Part shown: positions 21,006 through 32,569 of the stretch, piece after piece
Position numbering within the stretch: position 1 is the first letter of the stretch
Layout: every line of letters begins with the position of its first letter
DNA from: Prorocentrum cordatum
Taxonomy: Eukaryota > Sar > Dinophyceae > Prorocentrales > Prorocentraceae
DNA length: 64,000 nucleotides
NCBI GenBank assembly: GCA_963575745.1
Contig: CAUYUJ010014205.1
Coordinates: 874,174-938,173 of the forward strand
Reading direction: 5' to 3'
Program-made: the position numbers and the translations under genes
Notes under the pieces: generated by a model
The model's database searches: none
Told to the model about the DNA's origin: nothing
Seen by the model: only the letters and a program-made list of their open reading frames with translations

Positions 21006-21872
21006 TCAAAAACGCGCGGCCCTGGACACGGGGAAAGGGAAACCCCAGAAACCATCCGAGCGGGGTGGAGCCTGTCCAAGGCCCGGCGCGCCAATCTGGC
21101 CGCATCTCTGCCTTTCCTGGCCTCGTCGCCTTCCGTAGGCCCCGCAGGTCCTGCAAAAAACGATGGCGTCCTCTCCCGTCCCGTGGGGCTGCCCTCCAAG
21201 CCCGCCCCCACCGCCCCGACACGCCCAAAGCCTATGGGACGGGTGGGACTGGGCAACTAACCTGGGAAGCCCTGGGCACGGTTTCGAAGCTGGCCTGGCC
21301 CTAGACGCCCTCCGAACGCCGCAGACCTCGCACCCCCAGGCTCGTCCGAGCCGCCGGAACCGATGGCCCGCATCGGGCCTCGCCAGGACCAGGCAGGGAA
21401 GGCTTCGGGTCCGCGGGCCAGGGAGTTTCTCCCGATCGGGCCTGGCTAAGGCGGCGTGCCTTCTTAGCGCTCCACCGCGATGGCAGCACCAAAGTCGGGC
21501 CGAAGCGACTGTCTCATTCCAGCCCCGCTCCAGCTCGCGCAGCACCGCCTGGCCAAGGTGCAACTTCGCACCTTGGCGCGTCCTCCTGTCCGCCTCCACC
21601 TTGCCAGCGTAGGCCTGGAAGCTGGCGCCGCACCTGCTGGCCTCCGCCCATCTCGCGCAGGCCCCCACCCACCTGGGGCTGATGAGCTCGGACCCGAGCT
21701 CCTCCTTCATGGCGAACGCGCCTCGCCACAGGTCCGCGCACTTGTGCCTGGCCCCGCAGCAGTGATCTGTCGTCCACGAATCCCTTGCAGTCCGAGTAGA
21801 CCACCGCAGGTTCTGGCCCAACCTCCTGCAGCAGCATGCGCAGCGCGTGCAGCTCCGCGTGCCCGATCTCAT
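21006..21872 (-). pseudogene. LINE-3 end of RNase H and C-terminal zinc motif
   Basis: A 288-codon frame, shifted relative to the RNase H frame upstream. Its first third reads KCADLWRGAFAMKEEL and then QAYAGKVEADRRTRQGAKLH, the usual end of LINE RNase H including the A-D-x4-Q-G-A pattern. After a GC-rich spacer it ends with SHRLWAC and FCRTCGAY, with cysteines near residues 239 and 242. This is the same C-terminal motif as LINE-1. Confidence 0.7.
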
Positions 21873-22647
21873 GGATCCATCCTGGCGCGCAGCCCAACAT
21901 CCCTCCGAAGACCTGCCCGACGTCGTCCACCCGCACTCCTGCCCAGCCCGTCCTCGCGAGCCTGGCCTCTGTCGGGCACATTGCGGACCCGTCGATGCAG
22001 ATCACTCCTAAGTAGTCGCTGCGCGCCGCTCCTGCTCTGTGGCATAGCTCCTCCTCGCTGGGCTTCGGTGCCCTGTCCAGGCCCAGGCTCGGCATTCCTC
22101 GCGCCATCCCCGGGTCGTTCTCGCAGGCAGCCCCGCCCGCTTCAGCGACGCTTTGGCAGCCCAGCTCCTCCGCCCAGGTCTGGGTGGCCGGGCAGGCGAA
22201 GAGGCGGTGGAACGCCGTGCCAATCTCGTGCCCGCACCATCGGCAAGGCGGGCTCGTCGCCGCACGTTCGTCGCACAAGTCGCTCTGCGTCGCCAACCCT
22301 CCTGCAACGCCGGCCTCCAGTATCGCGACCTCTTCGAACCTTCCTTCCCGCCGCATCTCGGCCAGCGCCAAGCGGAAAGGCGCGATGTCGGGCGCCTTGC
22401 CTTCCAGCTGCTCGAATCCTGGGTGCTTAGCCACCTCCCTCACCAGGTAGCGGCGCACCGCTGTCTCGATCGGGCTGGACACCGCGCGGGGGCTCAGCAC
22501 CCGCAGCTCAATGGCGCAGCCTCGGTCGCCCCCCCGCTGGCCCCGCGCGAGCTGCCGCCGGCCGATCCGCTTCAGCGCGGGGGCCACCGCTCCCGCAGGG
22601 CCTGTGGCCTCTCCCCCACGCGTCCGTCTTTGCCTCGAGGCCTTCAT
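21514..22647 (-). pseudogene. LINE-3 zinc motif and RNase H core
   Basis: Open for 377 codons. A zinc motif C135-x2-C138-x8-H147-x4-C152 (CRWCGHEIGTAFHRLFAC) precedes RNase H with D219 in ICIDGS, E265 in GHAELHAL and D286 in VYSDCKGF. Spacing and order are those of LINE polyproteins. After residue 293 (FVDD) the RNase H fold continues in another frame (21872-21006), so a frameshift breaks it. The 5' part (residues 60-130) is the post-reverse-transcriptase connector. Confidence 0.8.
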
Positions 22648-22669
22648 GAACGCCGCCTCTAGCCTCTGC

Positions 22670-24480
22670 TGAAGGAAGACTGCCTTCGGCCGCGCTCGGA
22701 TGGAAAGCTCGCGGGCCGCGCGGGCTGGGCGGCGCCCCCGAGCCTTGCCCCCCCGCGGCGCGAACAGCGGCGCGCGCGACTTTTGCCGATCTCTTCCGTC
22801 GAGGCTCTGCCATTCACCGCTCTGGCCCGCCGGGGGGCCTGGGGCGGCGCCCCTCAGGCCCTCGCCCCGCGGGGGATTGGCGCCAGCCCCCCGCCCTGAA
22901 GACGTTGGACAGCTTCCTGGCCCTCGCCTTCTTCAGGGGCATGCAGCGGCTGGCTCGCTGCTTCGAGCGGGCAATGCTCTTGCGCAGGGCCGCCCATGGC
23001 GCTCTCCTGTCCATCGCGAAATCCACGCCGAGGTTCTCGGTGGCCTCTGCGCGTCGGAACTGCCACTTCTTCGGCCCCCGCTCCACCCCGCGCGCAACAT
23101 CGCCCTCGGAGCCTAGGATCAGCCCCTTGGCCGCCGAGATCACGAAGCCGATGTCCTCCAAGGCTTGACAGGACATTCGCGTGGCCCCCGCCAGCACACG
23201 CGCTCCGCCTGGGCTCTCTCGGCGCGGGCCGCGAGGGCGATGTCGCCCACGACCGCGTAGGTCTTGGCCGCCTGGCGCGCTCTGAGCAACGCATCCAGGA
23301 GCTGGACCGGGACCCGGCGCCACTCCCAGGAGCGTCGCGGCGAAGGAGCAGCCCGCCAGCAGGGAGAGGTCCACGTGGAGAGCCTCCGTCTTCCATCTGT
23401 CCGAGAAAGCCTTCGCCCCCCGCCGTGCAATCTCACGCGTAGCTGGGCCCTTCTCAGCGGGAAGCCCCCCCTGACGGCTGCGCGCGCCAGCCCTCGGTGG
23501 GCGACCCTCTCGCAGGCCTTGCTCGGGTCGAGAAGGGAGGGGGTGGAGACCGGTCCCAGCGCTCGGGGGTGGTCCGCGTCAAAGCTCTGGAGCCAGACCG
23601 AGCCCTCGCGAGACGTGCCTGCCCCGCGCGGCTTGTCAATGGTCATCCCACACTTCGTCGCCACCTGGTGCCTCGTCTTCCCCGGCAGCCTGACTTGCGA
23701 AGCAATTGAGCCGATCGGCCTCCTACCCCCGTCGGGCTTGGCTAGGAAGAAAATTAATACCTCCGTGATCTGTCGCGAGAAGGCCGCCCCCACCTCGATG
23801 AGGCGCAGCAGCGAGCTGAGGGCCGGGGGGCCGCGCTCGGACCGCCAGCTGCAGTGGTGCGGATTGATGCTGTCGATGCCCACCGCTGCAGCTCTCTTGA
23901 AGTCTCGCCGCGTCCAAGATCTCCCGCGGCGTCGGCGGCCTCGGGGCCGCTTCCAGCTGCTCCTCAAGCAAGATCTCCTCGATGTTGAAGCTCGCCTCCC
24001 CATGGCGCCACGCCTGCAGGTACTCCCGCGCGGGCGCCCTCAGGGCCTCCGCCGCTCCAGCGGGCTGACCGCCCCCGGCCGCGTCGGCCGTCCAGCCCCG
24101 CGGGGCACGACAGAAGCCGCGTGCTGCCCTTCTTCCGTTTCGCACCGCTGCTCGCGCCGAACCTCGCCAGGTCTCGGTCCGAGCCTGGGTTGCCCTCGCG
24201 TCGGAGGTTCGGGCCGCTCGGCGCGCGTGGCCCCCCGGGGCGCGCCGCTCGTGGAAGGTGAGCTGCCCCGCCGTCTCAGCTTTAAGGCCAGGTCCTTCTG
24301 CCTGTTGGCAGTCTGCCTCGGCTCGAGCCCGATGTCGCCCGCCAGGTCTTGTCGGGCCAGCCCCCCTAGCATGGCCCGCAGCGCTGCCGGCGTCGCCAGC
24401 TCCTTCGGGGCGAGGCGCAGCTGTCGGAACCTCCTCCGACTTCCAAGCATCTACAAAATGGCGATGCCGATTCTCCTCCA
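22670..24480 (-). pseudogene. LINE-3 reverse transcriptase
   Basis: Frame 24003-23140 carries GIDSINPHHCSW, then LAKPDGGRRPIGSIASQVRL (fingers), then LLDPSKACERVAHRGL (motif A, first catalytic Asp), then TYAVVGDIAL at the Y-x-D-D position. Here the first Asp of the pair is replaced by Gly. A shifted frame (23374-22814) gives LAGCSFAATLLG before the active site, and ALEDIGFVISAAKG and ENLGVDFAMDRR (thumb) after it. The enzyme is dead by both active-site change and frameshift. Upstream, 24481-24004 has typical linker text (NIEEILLEEQLEAAP). Confidence 0.8.
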
Positions 24481-25814
24481 CGTCTGGGCCTGCGGGCAGC
24501 CTCTAGCGCAAGACCAGCGCTCGTCAACGCTGACCTCCTGCTGCGCGAACTTTGGGGCCACTCCTCTTCCAGCGTGGCGGGCTCGCCCCTCATCCGACCA
24601 GTCGAACCGGCCAGCCAGGGCCAGCCAGGTCCTCCTCCACAAGCGCCGTGAACCTCCCGTTGAGCTTGTCCAGCGTGGCCGCCGACTCGTCCAGCTCCTC
24701 GCCGCGCTGCCTGCGGCGCTGCGACGGCGCGTCTGTGCCTCGCGCCGCCTCCGACGACTCCCGGACATTCCACCGCCGCCTGGGGCGGTTGCGCGGCTGC
24801 CGCTGGCATGGGGAAAGGGCGCCAGGTTGCTCGGCGAGCTGCCCCCCACCCCGCCCCAGCCAACGCGCCGCCGCCCCTGGCTGCCGAGGGCCCCGCCCGC
24901 GCCGCCCCTTCCAGCGGCGGCGGGCGCCTCGGCTGTCTCGTCGTCCAAGCCGTCGACGGATGATGCCCCGTCGCAGGTGCCGTCCCGCTTGCTGTCTTGG
25001 CGGAGAGCGTCGGCGTTCTTCGCCGCGCCCCCATGTGGGTCGTTGACAGCGTCCGCCCAGCTCTCGGCGAGGTTCGCCCTGACTCCTCGCAACGACTCCT
25101 CGTCGACGCCAACCTGTGCATGGCCAGCTCTGCCTGTCGAGCGCCCGAAGTGCCCCCCTCTCTGGGGGCTTCCCCAGGGCTCTGCCCAGCTCTGCGTGGC
25201 GACTGCGTGCCTGAGGTGTCCCCTCTCGTGGGGCCTTCCTCAGGACTTAGCGTTATGACTCGATGGCGCCCTCCTCGGCCCTCCTCTGCGTCGTGCTCGA
25301 AGAAACTCGCTTCAGCCCGACGCAGACTCGGCTCCGACCCATGTGCGCTGTGGTGGTAGCCCCTTGCTCTCCACTGCGACACGGGCATCGCCCCCTCTGG
25401 CCGGGCCTTCGCCAATCCCGCCAGCACGTGGACCGCGCAAGTGACCGCGTAGAGCTTTTCCGCGTAGAAGAAGTGGAGGCGCGGCCCCCCTTCGCCTGGC
25501 CGCGCAGCAGGACGGCCAACAGGAGGCTCCGACATGACGACTTGCGGGCCAAGGTGGGGCCTCGGCGCAGGCGCCTGCCGCCGCGATGAGCCGTCGGTCC
25601 AACCTGCCATCTGGGGGGCATGCGTCGAACCATGCCGAGGAGTGTTACATTCGGCTGCAACCGAGCGGTCAGCAGATGAGATCGCGCTTGCGCCGCCCAG
25701 TCCGAGCGGTGCGCGACGAGTGAACACCTGATTCCTCGAACTCGAATTGAAGCTGAAACTGCTGCGTGCTCCGGGTTTCGCGGGATCATCCTTGCGCCGA
25801 GGACCGCTGTACAT
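24481..25814 (-). pseudogene. LINE-3 upstream coding remnant
   Basis: A 482-codon frame (25814-24366) and alternatives overlap here. Most is Arg/Ala/Pro-rich. The stretch LHFFYAEKLYAVTCAVHVLA has ordinary composition. No endonuclease motif could be read. It is assigned to LINE-3 only by orientation and continuity. Confidence 0.4.
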
Positions 25815-25830
25815 GTGCCTGTCAAGTTTG

Positions 25831-26540
25831 ACGACACGGAACTGTGGCGGATAGTGGCTCTCTGAACTGTGGCACGCATCTCGCGGCCCTGGACTTGTTC
25901 GGCGACGGCAACGGCAAACCTGAGTCTACGCATCCAACTCTTCGGCGTCGGCACTGCCGCGTGCCCCTTGGCTGTTGACTGTTGGCGCATTGAAACTCCA
26001 GGCGGCCGCCTTCGGCCCGTTCGCGGGGCCGCGACAGTCTGTCCACCGCAAGCGCTGTTAATGGCGGCGGTGATGCTGAGAAGGCTTCCTCGCCGTGTGC
26101 GATTGGCTGGTGGCAGAGGATCAACCAGGCCTCGTGGTGGAGGCGGGTGCCGTGGCAATCTGGAACCGTCACCACGTACATCGTGTGACGCGGTAAGTGT
26201 AAATCCGAATTGTATGTTTTACCTGCGTTACAAGAAATGGGGGTGTAGCTTTTTTCATGCCGCATGCATGACCGCTCATTTTAGTTTATCATGGCCCTTA
26301 CATGCTGTCATGTTGCAATATTGTTGCCCTCAAACGCGATGAGCACGACGTGGTGAGCACAGTGCTACGCGCGCGGGCGATGGCAAGCGCAGTGGCAGAA
26401 TGCCTTGCGTCCCCGCCCGTTGATTCTTGGGTTCGTAATGGCGTTCGTGGCGGTTCGAGGGTGGGATCGGGATAGCAACACCATGATCTGACTTAGTCTG
26501 TCAAAGCCTCACTTTTCCTCTCTCCTCCTCCTCCCCACCT
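25831..26540. other. Unassigned region
   Basis: Moderate GC, with an AT-richer part at 26190-26340. No domain or repeat was recognised. Confidence 0.5.
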
Positions 26541-26596
<56 letters not shown>

Positions 26597-26804
26597 CCAT
26601 CACCATCATCATCATCATCATCATTACCATCATCACCATCATCACCATCATCAGTATCACCACCACAACCATTAGCATCATCATCATCATCAACATCATC
26701 ATCATCAGCAGCAGCATCGTCATCAGCACCATCATCATCTTCATCACCAGCATCGTCATCATCAGCATCACCATCACCATCACAATCACCATCACCATCA
26801 TCAC

Positions 26805-26848
<44 letters not shown>

Positions 26849-27031
26849 CTGCTCTTTCTTCTCCTCCTCCTCCTCCCACCCCCACCTGCCTCCCTCCCTA
26901 CTCCTCCCTCCTTGCCTCCATCCTTCCCTTCCTCCTCCCCCGCCTCCTCCACCGCCTGGGCCCCTACCTCCTCATCCTCCTCCTCCTGATCCTCGTCCCC
27001 TGTGTCCTACTCAGGGGACCTTATCCACATC
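26541..27031. repeat. ATC microsatellite followed by block B, copy 1
   Basis: ATC/CAC triplets at 26545-26848 are followed by a pyrimidine block (26849-27031) beginning CCCTGCTCTTTC and ending CTTATCCACATC. The same block follows an ATC run again at 29411-29605. Confidence 0.85.
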
Positions 27032-27300
27032 TGGACGTTCAGACCGTTAATCATCACCCCAAGTGGGTGACTCTTGAGAAAGTGAAGGCGGTCCACGGCA
27101 CTTCACCCCACTGTAGCTTTCGTAGCTCACTGCTGACCCGGGGGGGACCAGGTGCAAGAGAGCCCCTCGGATGCTGACGCCATCTGGCGCCTGCGGTGGT
27201 CTTCACTACGGCATGGCTGTTGGAGCTTGGTGCCCCTCCCCATGCTGTAACCCCCACAACGAGTGCAATAGATCATTGGCAGGCTGCTCCCGTCAATTCC
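27032..27300. repeat. Block A, copy 1 (265-bp duplicated segment)
   Basis: Runs from TGGACGTTCAGACCGTTAAT to GCAGGCTGCTCCCGTCAAT and is more than 90% identical by eye to 29050-29312. Both copies are followed directly by TCC/ATC microsatellite. No coding function was recognised. Confidence 0.9.
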
Positions 27301-27690
27301 TCCTGCTCCTCCTTCTCCTTCTCCTCCTCCTCCTCCTCACCATCATCATCACCATCACCGTCACCATCAACACCATCATCATCACAGTCATCATCATCAC
27401 CACCATGACCATCATCACCAGCATCACCAACAGCAACGTCACCATCACCATCATCATCATCATCACCACCATCATCATCATCATCATCATCATCACCACC
27501 ATCATCATCACCACCACCGGCCTTCTTCTACGTCCCTTCTCCTCCTTCCATGCCTCCTCCCTGCAGCTCCTTGCACCCCCTCGTCATCTTCCTACCAGTT
27601 CCCCCTCCTCCTCCTTCTCCTCCTCGTCCTCGTCCTCGTCGTCCTCGTCGTCCTCTTCCTCCTCCTCCTCTGTCCTCCTCCTGGGCACGG
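27301..27690. repeat. TCC and ATC microsatellites
   Basis: TCC at 27300-27340, ATC/ACC at 27341-27520, and TCC/TCG at 27600-27680. Confidence 0.95.
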
Positions 27691-28083
27691 CACTGGGGCG
27701 GACAGGAACTGTCCACCACAGGCAGAGCAGTGAAAGGTGGAACACTTCCTTTTGATCGGGCCACTTTCGCCACTGCATGCTCGACAAGAGCTGCAACTCA
27801 GCCCAAGGAGAAGGCGACCGCTGCAGCTAGATCAAAAGCAGTATCTAAGAGAACAGAAAAATACAGGAGTATCCTGAGCCAGGGGGGGCAGGCTGTAGCC
27901 TGAGACAGCCTGCACTCGAACCCCAAGCTTGAATTCTCCTCTCCCGAGGCGATCGAAGATCAACTTACGATCCTTCCGCAACGGTAAAGGTTTGCACTCG
28001 CCTGCCAGTGACACCACCACGCGAATGGAGGCAGACGAGGCGCAGCAAAATACAACCTGCTGACCGACTTTCACAGCTCCCAC
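27691..28083 (-). pseudogene. Unrecognised Cys-rich coding remnant
   Basis: The minus frame 28083-27832 has ordinary composition (VKVGQQVVFCCASSAS, then RKDRKLIFDRLGRGEFKLG). After one stop the same frame continues near 27795-27690 as GLSCSSCRACSG, then KRKCSTFHCSACGG. These are paired C-x2-C motifs suggestive of a zinc-binding segment. No family was identified. It could be a degraded retrotransposon ORF or an exon pair of a host gene. Confidence 0.35.
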
Positions 28084-28109
28084 CCTGTGAGGCTTGGACC
28101 CTGCAGCCC

Positions 28110-28612
28110 GAAGGGAGACCTGTTCATTCTCCTTCTCACCCTCCTCTTCCTCCTCCTCCTCCCCCTTCTCCTCGTCCTCCTCCTCCTCCTCCTGCTTTCT
28201 CTTCCTGTTCTTCCTTATCCACGTCCTTCATCCCACCCCACCTCGTCTTCATCTCCCTCCTCATTCCTCCTTGTCCTTGCCCTCGTGTGCGTTATCCATG
28301 TCCGTCCCATCCGCATTCTCTTCATCGGTGTCGCCGTCCTCCTCCTCCTCCTCCTCCGCCTGCTCCTTCTCGCTCCTCATCACTCCCCCCTCCTCCTCAT
28401 CCTCCTCGGCCACCTTCGTCTTCCTCTTCCTCGCCCTCTTTCTTCCTCCTCCGCCGTCGTCCTCCATCCCTCCTCTCTCCCCCCTCGTCTTCTACTGTAC
28501 ATCTCGTCTCCTCCTCGTCGCTATCCCCCTCCTCCTTACTCTTCCTCCTCATCCTCATCCTTCTCCTCCTCCTCCTCCTCCTCCTCCTCCTCCTCCTCCT
28601 CCTCCTGGTAGC
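28110..28612. repeat. TCC-rich microsatellite tract
   Basis: Pyrimidine triplets on the plus strand with a short ordinary interruption near 28290-28320. The purest run is at 28563-28607. Confidence 0.9.
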
Positions 28613-29049
28613 ACTGGTAGCACTGGAAAGCGCGGCCGTGCGAGCACAGCAAACACGCACCTGACAAGCATGTGACCCAGCCCCGAAAATTTACCCCCCA
28701 GAGGAACCCACACATCAGAACAATTCACGGGGGCTGGGTTCACATCAAACACGCTCTCCTCGGGACGCTCCGGTTGCAGCTGCACGCGTGGCGTGCGGTT
28801 GGCGCGCCGACTCCGTGACATTTGCCAGGTCCCTCGCACTAGCTCGCAGAAAATGTTCCGACGACATATCCGGAGCACCGGCGCGCAGACAATACCCCGA
28901 CAAAGTATGAAGAGTATCGTTTCGCAGGTCCCCTGGGATAGGAAGGGGGTCTGTAACGGGACGCAGAAACCAACGCACCTCCTCATCCCCTCCCTCCTCT
29001 GTCCGCCCCACTCCCTGCGATCTATCACCCTAGATGGGGGCTGGGCGTA
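28613..29049. other. Unassigned island
   Basis: Non-repetitive. The minus frame 29028-28555 gives ordinary-looking residues (for example ESVFDVNPAPVNCSDVWVPL near 28755-28695), but no family was recognised. It may contain an exon. Confidence 0.35.
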
Positions 29050-29312
29050 ACGGTCTGGACGTTTAGACCGTTAATCATCACCCCAAGTGGGTGACTCTTG
29101 AGAAAGTGAAGGCGGTCCAAGGCACTTCACCCCGCTGTAGACTTCGTAGCTAACTGATGACCCGGGGGGGACCAGGTGCAAGAGAGCCCCTGGCTTGCCG
29201 ACGCCTGCGGTGGTCTTCACTGTGGCATGGCTGTTGGAGCTTGGTGCCCCTCCCCATGCTGTAACCCCACAGCGAGTGCAATAGATCATCGGCAGGCTGC
29301 TCCCGTCAATGC
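29050..29312. repeat. Block A, copy 2
   Basis: Second copy of the 27032-27300 segment, about 2.0 kb downstream in the same orientation and again followed by TCC/ATC microsatellite. Confidence 0.9.
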
Positions 29313-29335
29313 TTCCTCCTCCTCATCATCATCTT

Positions 29336-29411
<76 letters not shown>

Positions 29412-30350
29412 CTGCTCTTTCTCCTCCTCCTTCTCCTCCTCCTCCTCCTCCCACCCCCCCTGCCTCCCTCCCTCCTCCTCCCTCCTTCCCTCCCTCCTTC
29501 CCTTCATTCTCCCCCGCCTCCTCCACCTCCGCCTGGTCCTCTACCTCCTCATCCTCCTGATCCTCGTCCCCCGTGTCCTACTCAGCGCCACTCATCCACA
29601 TCCTTCGTCCTCCCTTCCTCTTCCTCTGCCTCCATCCTACGCTTCCCTCCGTGCCCTTGGACGCCCTCCTTCTCCACCTCCTCCCCCCTCCACCTCCACC
29701 TCCTCCTCCTCATCTTCTTCTTCTTTCCTTATCCACTCTCCCCCTCTATGTTTTCCTCCACTTGTCTCCACGTACTTGTTCTTCCTCCTCGCCCTCGTCC
29801 TCCTCCTCCTCCTCCGCCTCCTCCCCCTCATTCCCCCCACCTCCTCATCTCTCAGCCTCATCTTCATTTGCCGCCGCCTCCTCATCCTTTCCCCCTATAC
29901 ACACCTCCCCTCCAACCTCTCATCCTCCTCCACCTTCTACTTCTCATCCTTCCTCTTCCTCCCCACTCCGCCTCTTCCTTCACCTCCCCGCCTCCTCCCG
30001 CATCAGTGCCCCTCCTCCTTATCCACATCATCTTAATCCTCCCCAACATCACGTAATCATGTACTCAGCACGCCCACCAGCATCACCATCATCAGCAGCA
30101 GCAGCAGCCGCACCTTTGCCATCATTACCACCAAACTCAGTACCATCATCATGAGCATCATCGTCATCGTCATTGTCACTAGCATTCCTCCTCATCATCT
30201 AAAGTCCCACCCCCGCTCCGGTTCCTCTTCCGTATCCTCCACCGACATCCTCATGCCTCGTCCTCCTCTGCATCCCCCACGTCCTCCCCATCAACCTCCT
30301 CGTCTTCCTCCTCTTTCTCATACTACCGCTGCTACTTCCCAGGCTCCCAG
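29313..30350. repeat. ATC run, block B copy 2, long TCC/CCT tract
   Basis: Nearly perfect ATC at 29333-29410, block B (29411-29605), then degenerate TCC/CCT/CCA pyrimidine sequence to about 30340 with an ATC/CAG patch at 30060-30180. Confidence 0.9.
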
Positions 30351-30530
30351 GCGGGTCCGACGTTCGAGCTATATGTACACTACCAGTCAGCGTGCCACTC
30401 CGAACCCTGCCTCTTAACAGGCCTTATCGTGATCGACCGGGGATACCTATCATTGTAGGCAATGGTCCAGCCTGCACGCATCAAGCCAGGGCTCCAATGT
30501 GTGCCCCGAGGGGGCGAGGGGGGGGGGAGT
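30351..30530. other. Short non-repetitive island
   Basis: No gene recognised. Lies between pyrimidine tracts. Confidence 0.5.
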
Positions 30531-30537
30531 GCGCCTC

Positions 30538-30569
<32 letters not shown>

Positions 30570-30744
30570 TCCCTCCTCCTCCGTCCAGCCGCCCTTCCCC
30601 TCCCCTCTTCTGCCTCCTCCTCCTCCTTCTCCTCCTTCTCACAATGACCATCATCAGCATCAGCATCATCACCACCATCACCATCACCATCACCACCACC
30701 ACGACCACGACCACCACCACCACAACCACTACCACCACCACTAC

Positions 30745-30830
<86 letters not shown>

Positions 30831-30863
30831 GTATCATCATCATCATCAGCATCATCATCATCG

Positions 30864-30901
<38 letters not shown>

Positions 30902-31410
30902 TTCATCTTCATCTTCATCTTCATCTTCAGCAGCAGCATCATCACCATCATCATCAGCAGCAGCATCACCACCATCATCAGCATTGGCAGCATCAGCATC
31001 AGCACCATCTGCGACAATGTCAGCAGCACCATCATCATGATGCTCATTCTCCTCCTCCTCATCATCAGCATCATCACCAACATCGTCGTCATCTTTATCA
31101 TCATTACCACCACCCGTATCATCGCCATCATCACACCAACAAAACATCATCCGTCAGCGTCAGCACACTCACCATCAGCACTACCATCATAGTCATCATC
31201 ATCAACAACAACATCAACATCAGGATCAGCACGATCATCGTCCTCGTCACCACCATCATTATCATCATCATCATCATCATCATCACAAGCATCATCGTCA
31301 CCATCAGCACGATCATACTAATCGCAGTTATCATCGCATCGTCATCATCATCACCGTTGTCATCAGCAGCAGCACACCATCGTCAGTATCAGCATCGTCA
31401 TCAGCATCAA

Positions 31411-31449
<39 letters not shown>

Positions 31450-31583
31450 AAGCATCATGATCTTCATCGTCATCAGCATCATCATCGTCATCATCATCGT
31501 CGTCGCCATCGCCATCGTTATCGTCGTCATCATCAGCATCACCATCATCACCACCATCATCACCATCATGATCATCACCACTG

Positions 31584-31614
<31 letters not shown>

Positions 31615-31810
31615 CATCATCAACATCATCAGCATCATCATCCTCACCATCGCCATCGCTCCTGTTCCCTCCACCCTCCTTCTCATGCCGCCTCCACTCC
31701 CTTCCTCATCCTCCCTTCCGCCTCCGCCTCCACCTTGTCGTACTCCTCCTACTCCTCCTCCTCCTCGTCCTCATCTTCCTCCTCCTCCTCCTCCTCCTCC
31801 TTCTCCTTCC
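30531..31810. repeat. TCC then 1-kb ATC/CAG/CAC microsatellite
   Basis: TCC at 30538-30640, ATC/ACC/AGC triplets at 30645-31660 including a near-perfect run at about 30747-30830, then TCC to about 31806. Long His, Ile and Met frames are translations of the triplets. Confidence 0.95.
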
Positions 31811-32053
31811 TTGGTGGTCAAACTAATGAACTGGAATATGGAAGGTGAGGTAAACGTAATGGCGAATAAGAGGATGCTTACGCAGACCAGTACATATGCG
31901 AACCCCATCCTCCCTCCTCCAACTTCTGCTGCTCTCCAACTCCTCTTCTTTCGCCTCCGGGAGCAGGCCACTGCCAAGAAGAAGCCAGCCGATCGGCAGT
32001 CCATCAGGTGTCAGCAAAGCCAACCATCATATCGGGCCGTTCCACAAGTGCGC
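31811..32053. other. 3' flank of the membrane-protein exon
   Basis: Non-repetitive. The microsatellite ends at 31806. On the minus strand this would be 3' untranslated sequence of the 32054-32569 gene. No polyadenylation signal was identified. Confidence 0.4.
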
Positions 32054-32569
32054 CTATACGTCTTCCAGAGGCTTTTCTTCCAGAGGCCTTCCACAGCAGC
32101 TGTTCCCAGTCCTCTTCAATCCGAAGACTACGCTGGACATCAGCAGGGCTGAAGCGCCTGCGGCCATCGCAAAGGCAGCCAATATTCCATTGAAGAAGAA
32201 GTCACCGCTGCCTTCTGACCAGCACCCGAATCCCTGATACGCGAGCGGGCTCGGCGACCACGGTAGTCTCTCTCGAATGCCAAGATCCCGCTCTGTGAAA
32301 TTTATAAGCACGAACTGCTCCTGAGCCCGTGCACCCTCCTCGTCCACAAAATCGTCACAAATGCCGGTTGTGGGAAAATCACACATCCGCGGAAGCCACA
32401 GCTTTGCTGCTGTCCACGGCAGCTGCGCAGTCGCGTTCACCCAGACGCCCGTCTGATTCTCTGGCTCGAAGCCTAGGCTTGTTGCTGTCAGATCCCGGCA
32501 CGCGAATGTCAAGTGAAGGTAGATACCCAGTCCAAGCAATAAAAGCAAGCTGGACCCAATCAGCCAAAC
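32054..32569 (-). CDS. Terminal exon of a two-pass membrane protein (partial)
   Basis: Best host-gene candidate. A run of C then AG (32579-32570 on the minus strand) looks like a splice acceptor, and the exon opens in phase at 32569. The product starts VWLIGSSLLLLLGLGIYL (membrane segment 1), followed by about 100 residues with N-glycosylation sequons NQT, NAT and NFT and several Cys. A second membrane segment (FNGILAAFAMAAGASALLMS) and a short Lys/Arg/Cys tail (LKRTGNSCCGRP) end at a stop at 32054. The glycosylated loop between two membrane spans recalls the C-terminal half of tetraspanin-like proteins, but no CCG loop motif is present, so the family is open. The 5' exons were not found. Confidence 0.5.
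   Translation of the reverse strand, partial: VWLIGSSLLLLLGLGIYLHLTFACRDLTATSLGFEPENQTGVWVNATAQLPWTAAKLWLPRMCDFPTTGICDDFVDEEGARAQEQFVLINFTERDLGIRERLPWSPSPLAYQGFGCWSEGSGDFFFNGILAAFAMAAGASALLMSSVVFGLKRTGNSCCGRPLEEKPLEDV

Larger units (their letters stand above)
20881..25830 (-). mobile_element. LINE-3: decayed non-LTR retrotransposon with RNase H
   Basis: Minus-strand element with reverse transcriptase (24480-22670), a C-x2-C-x8-H-x4-C zinc motif and RNase H (22647-21514), the end of RNase H and a CRTCGAY tail (21872-21006), and a 3' end running into pyrimidine microsatellite on the plus strand. Domain order and tail match LINE-1. The 5' limit is uncertain: open frame continues to 25814, but no endonuclease or spliced leader was recognised there. 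Several frameshifts are evident. Confidence 0.85.
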
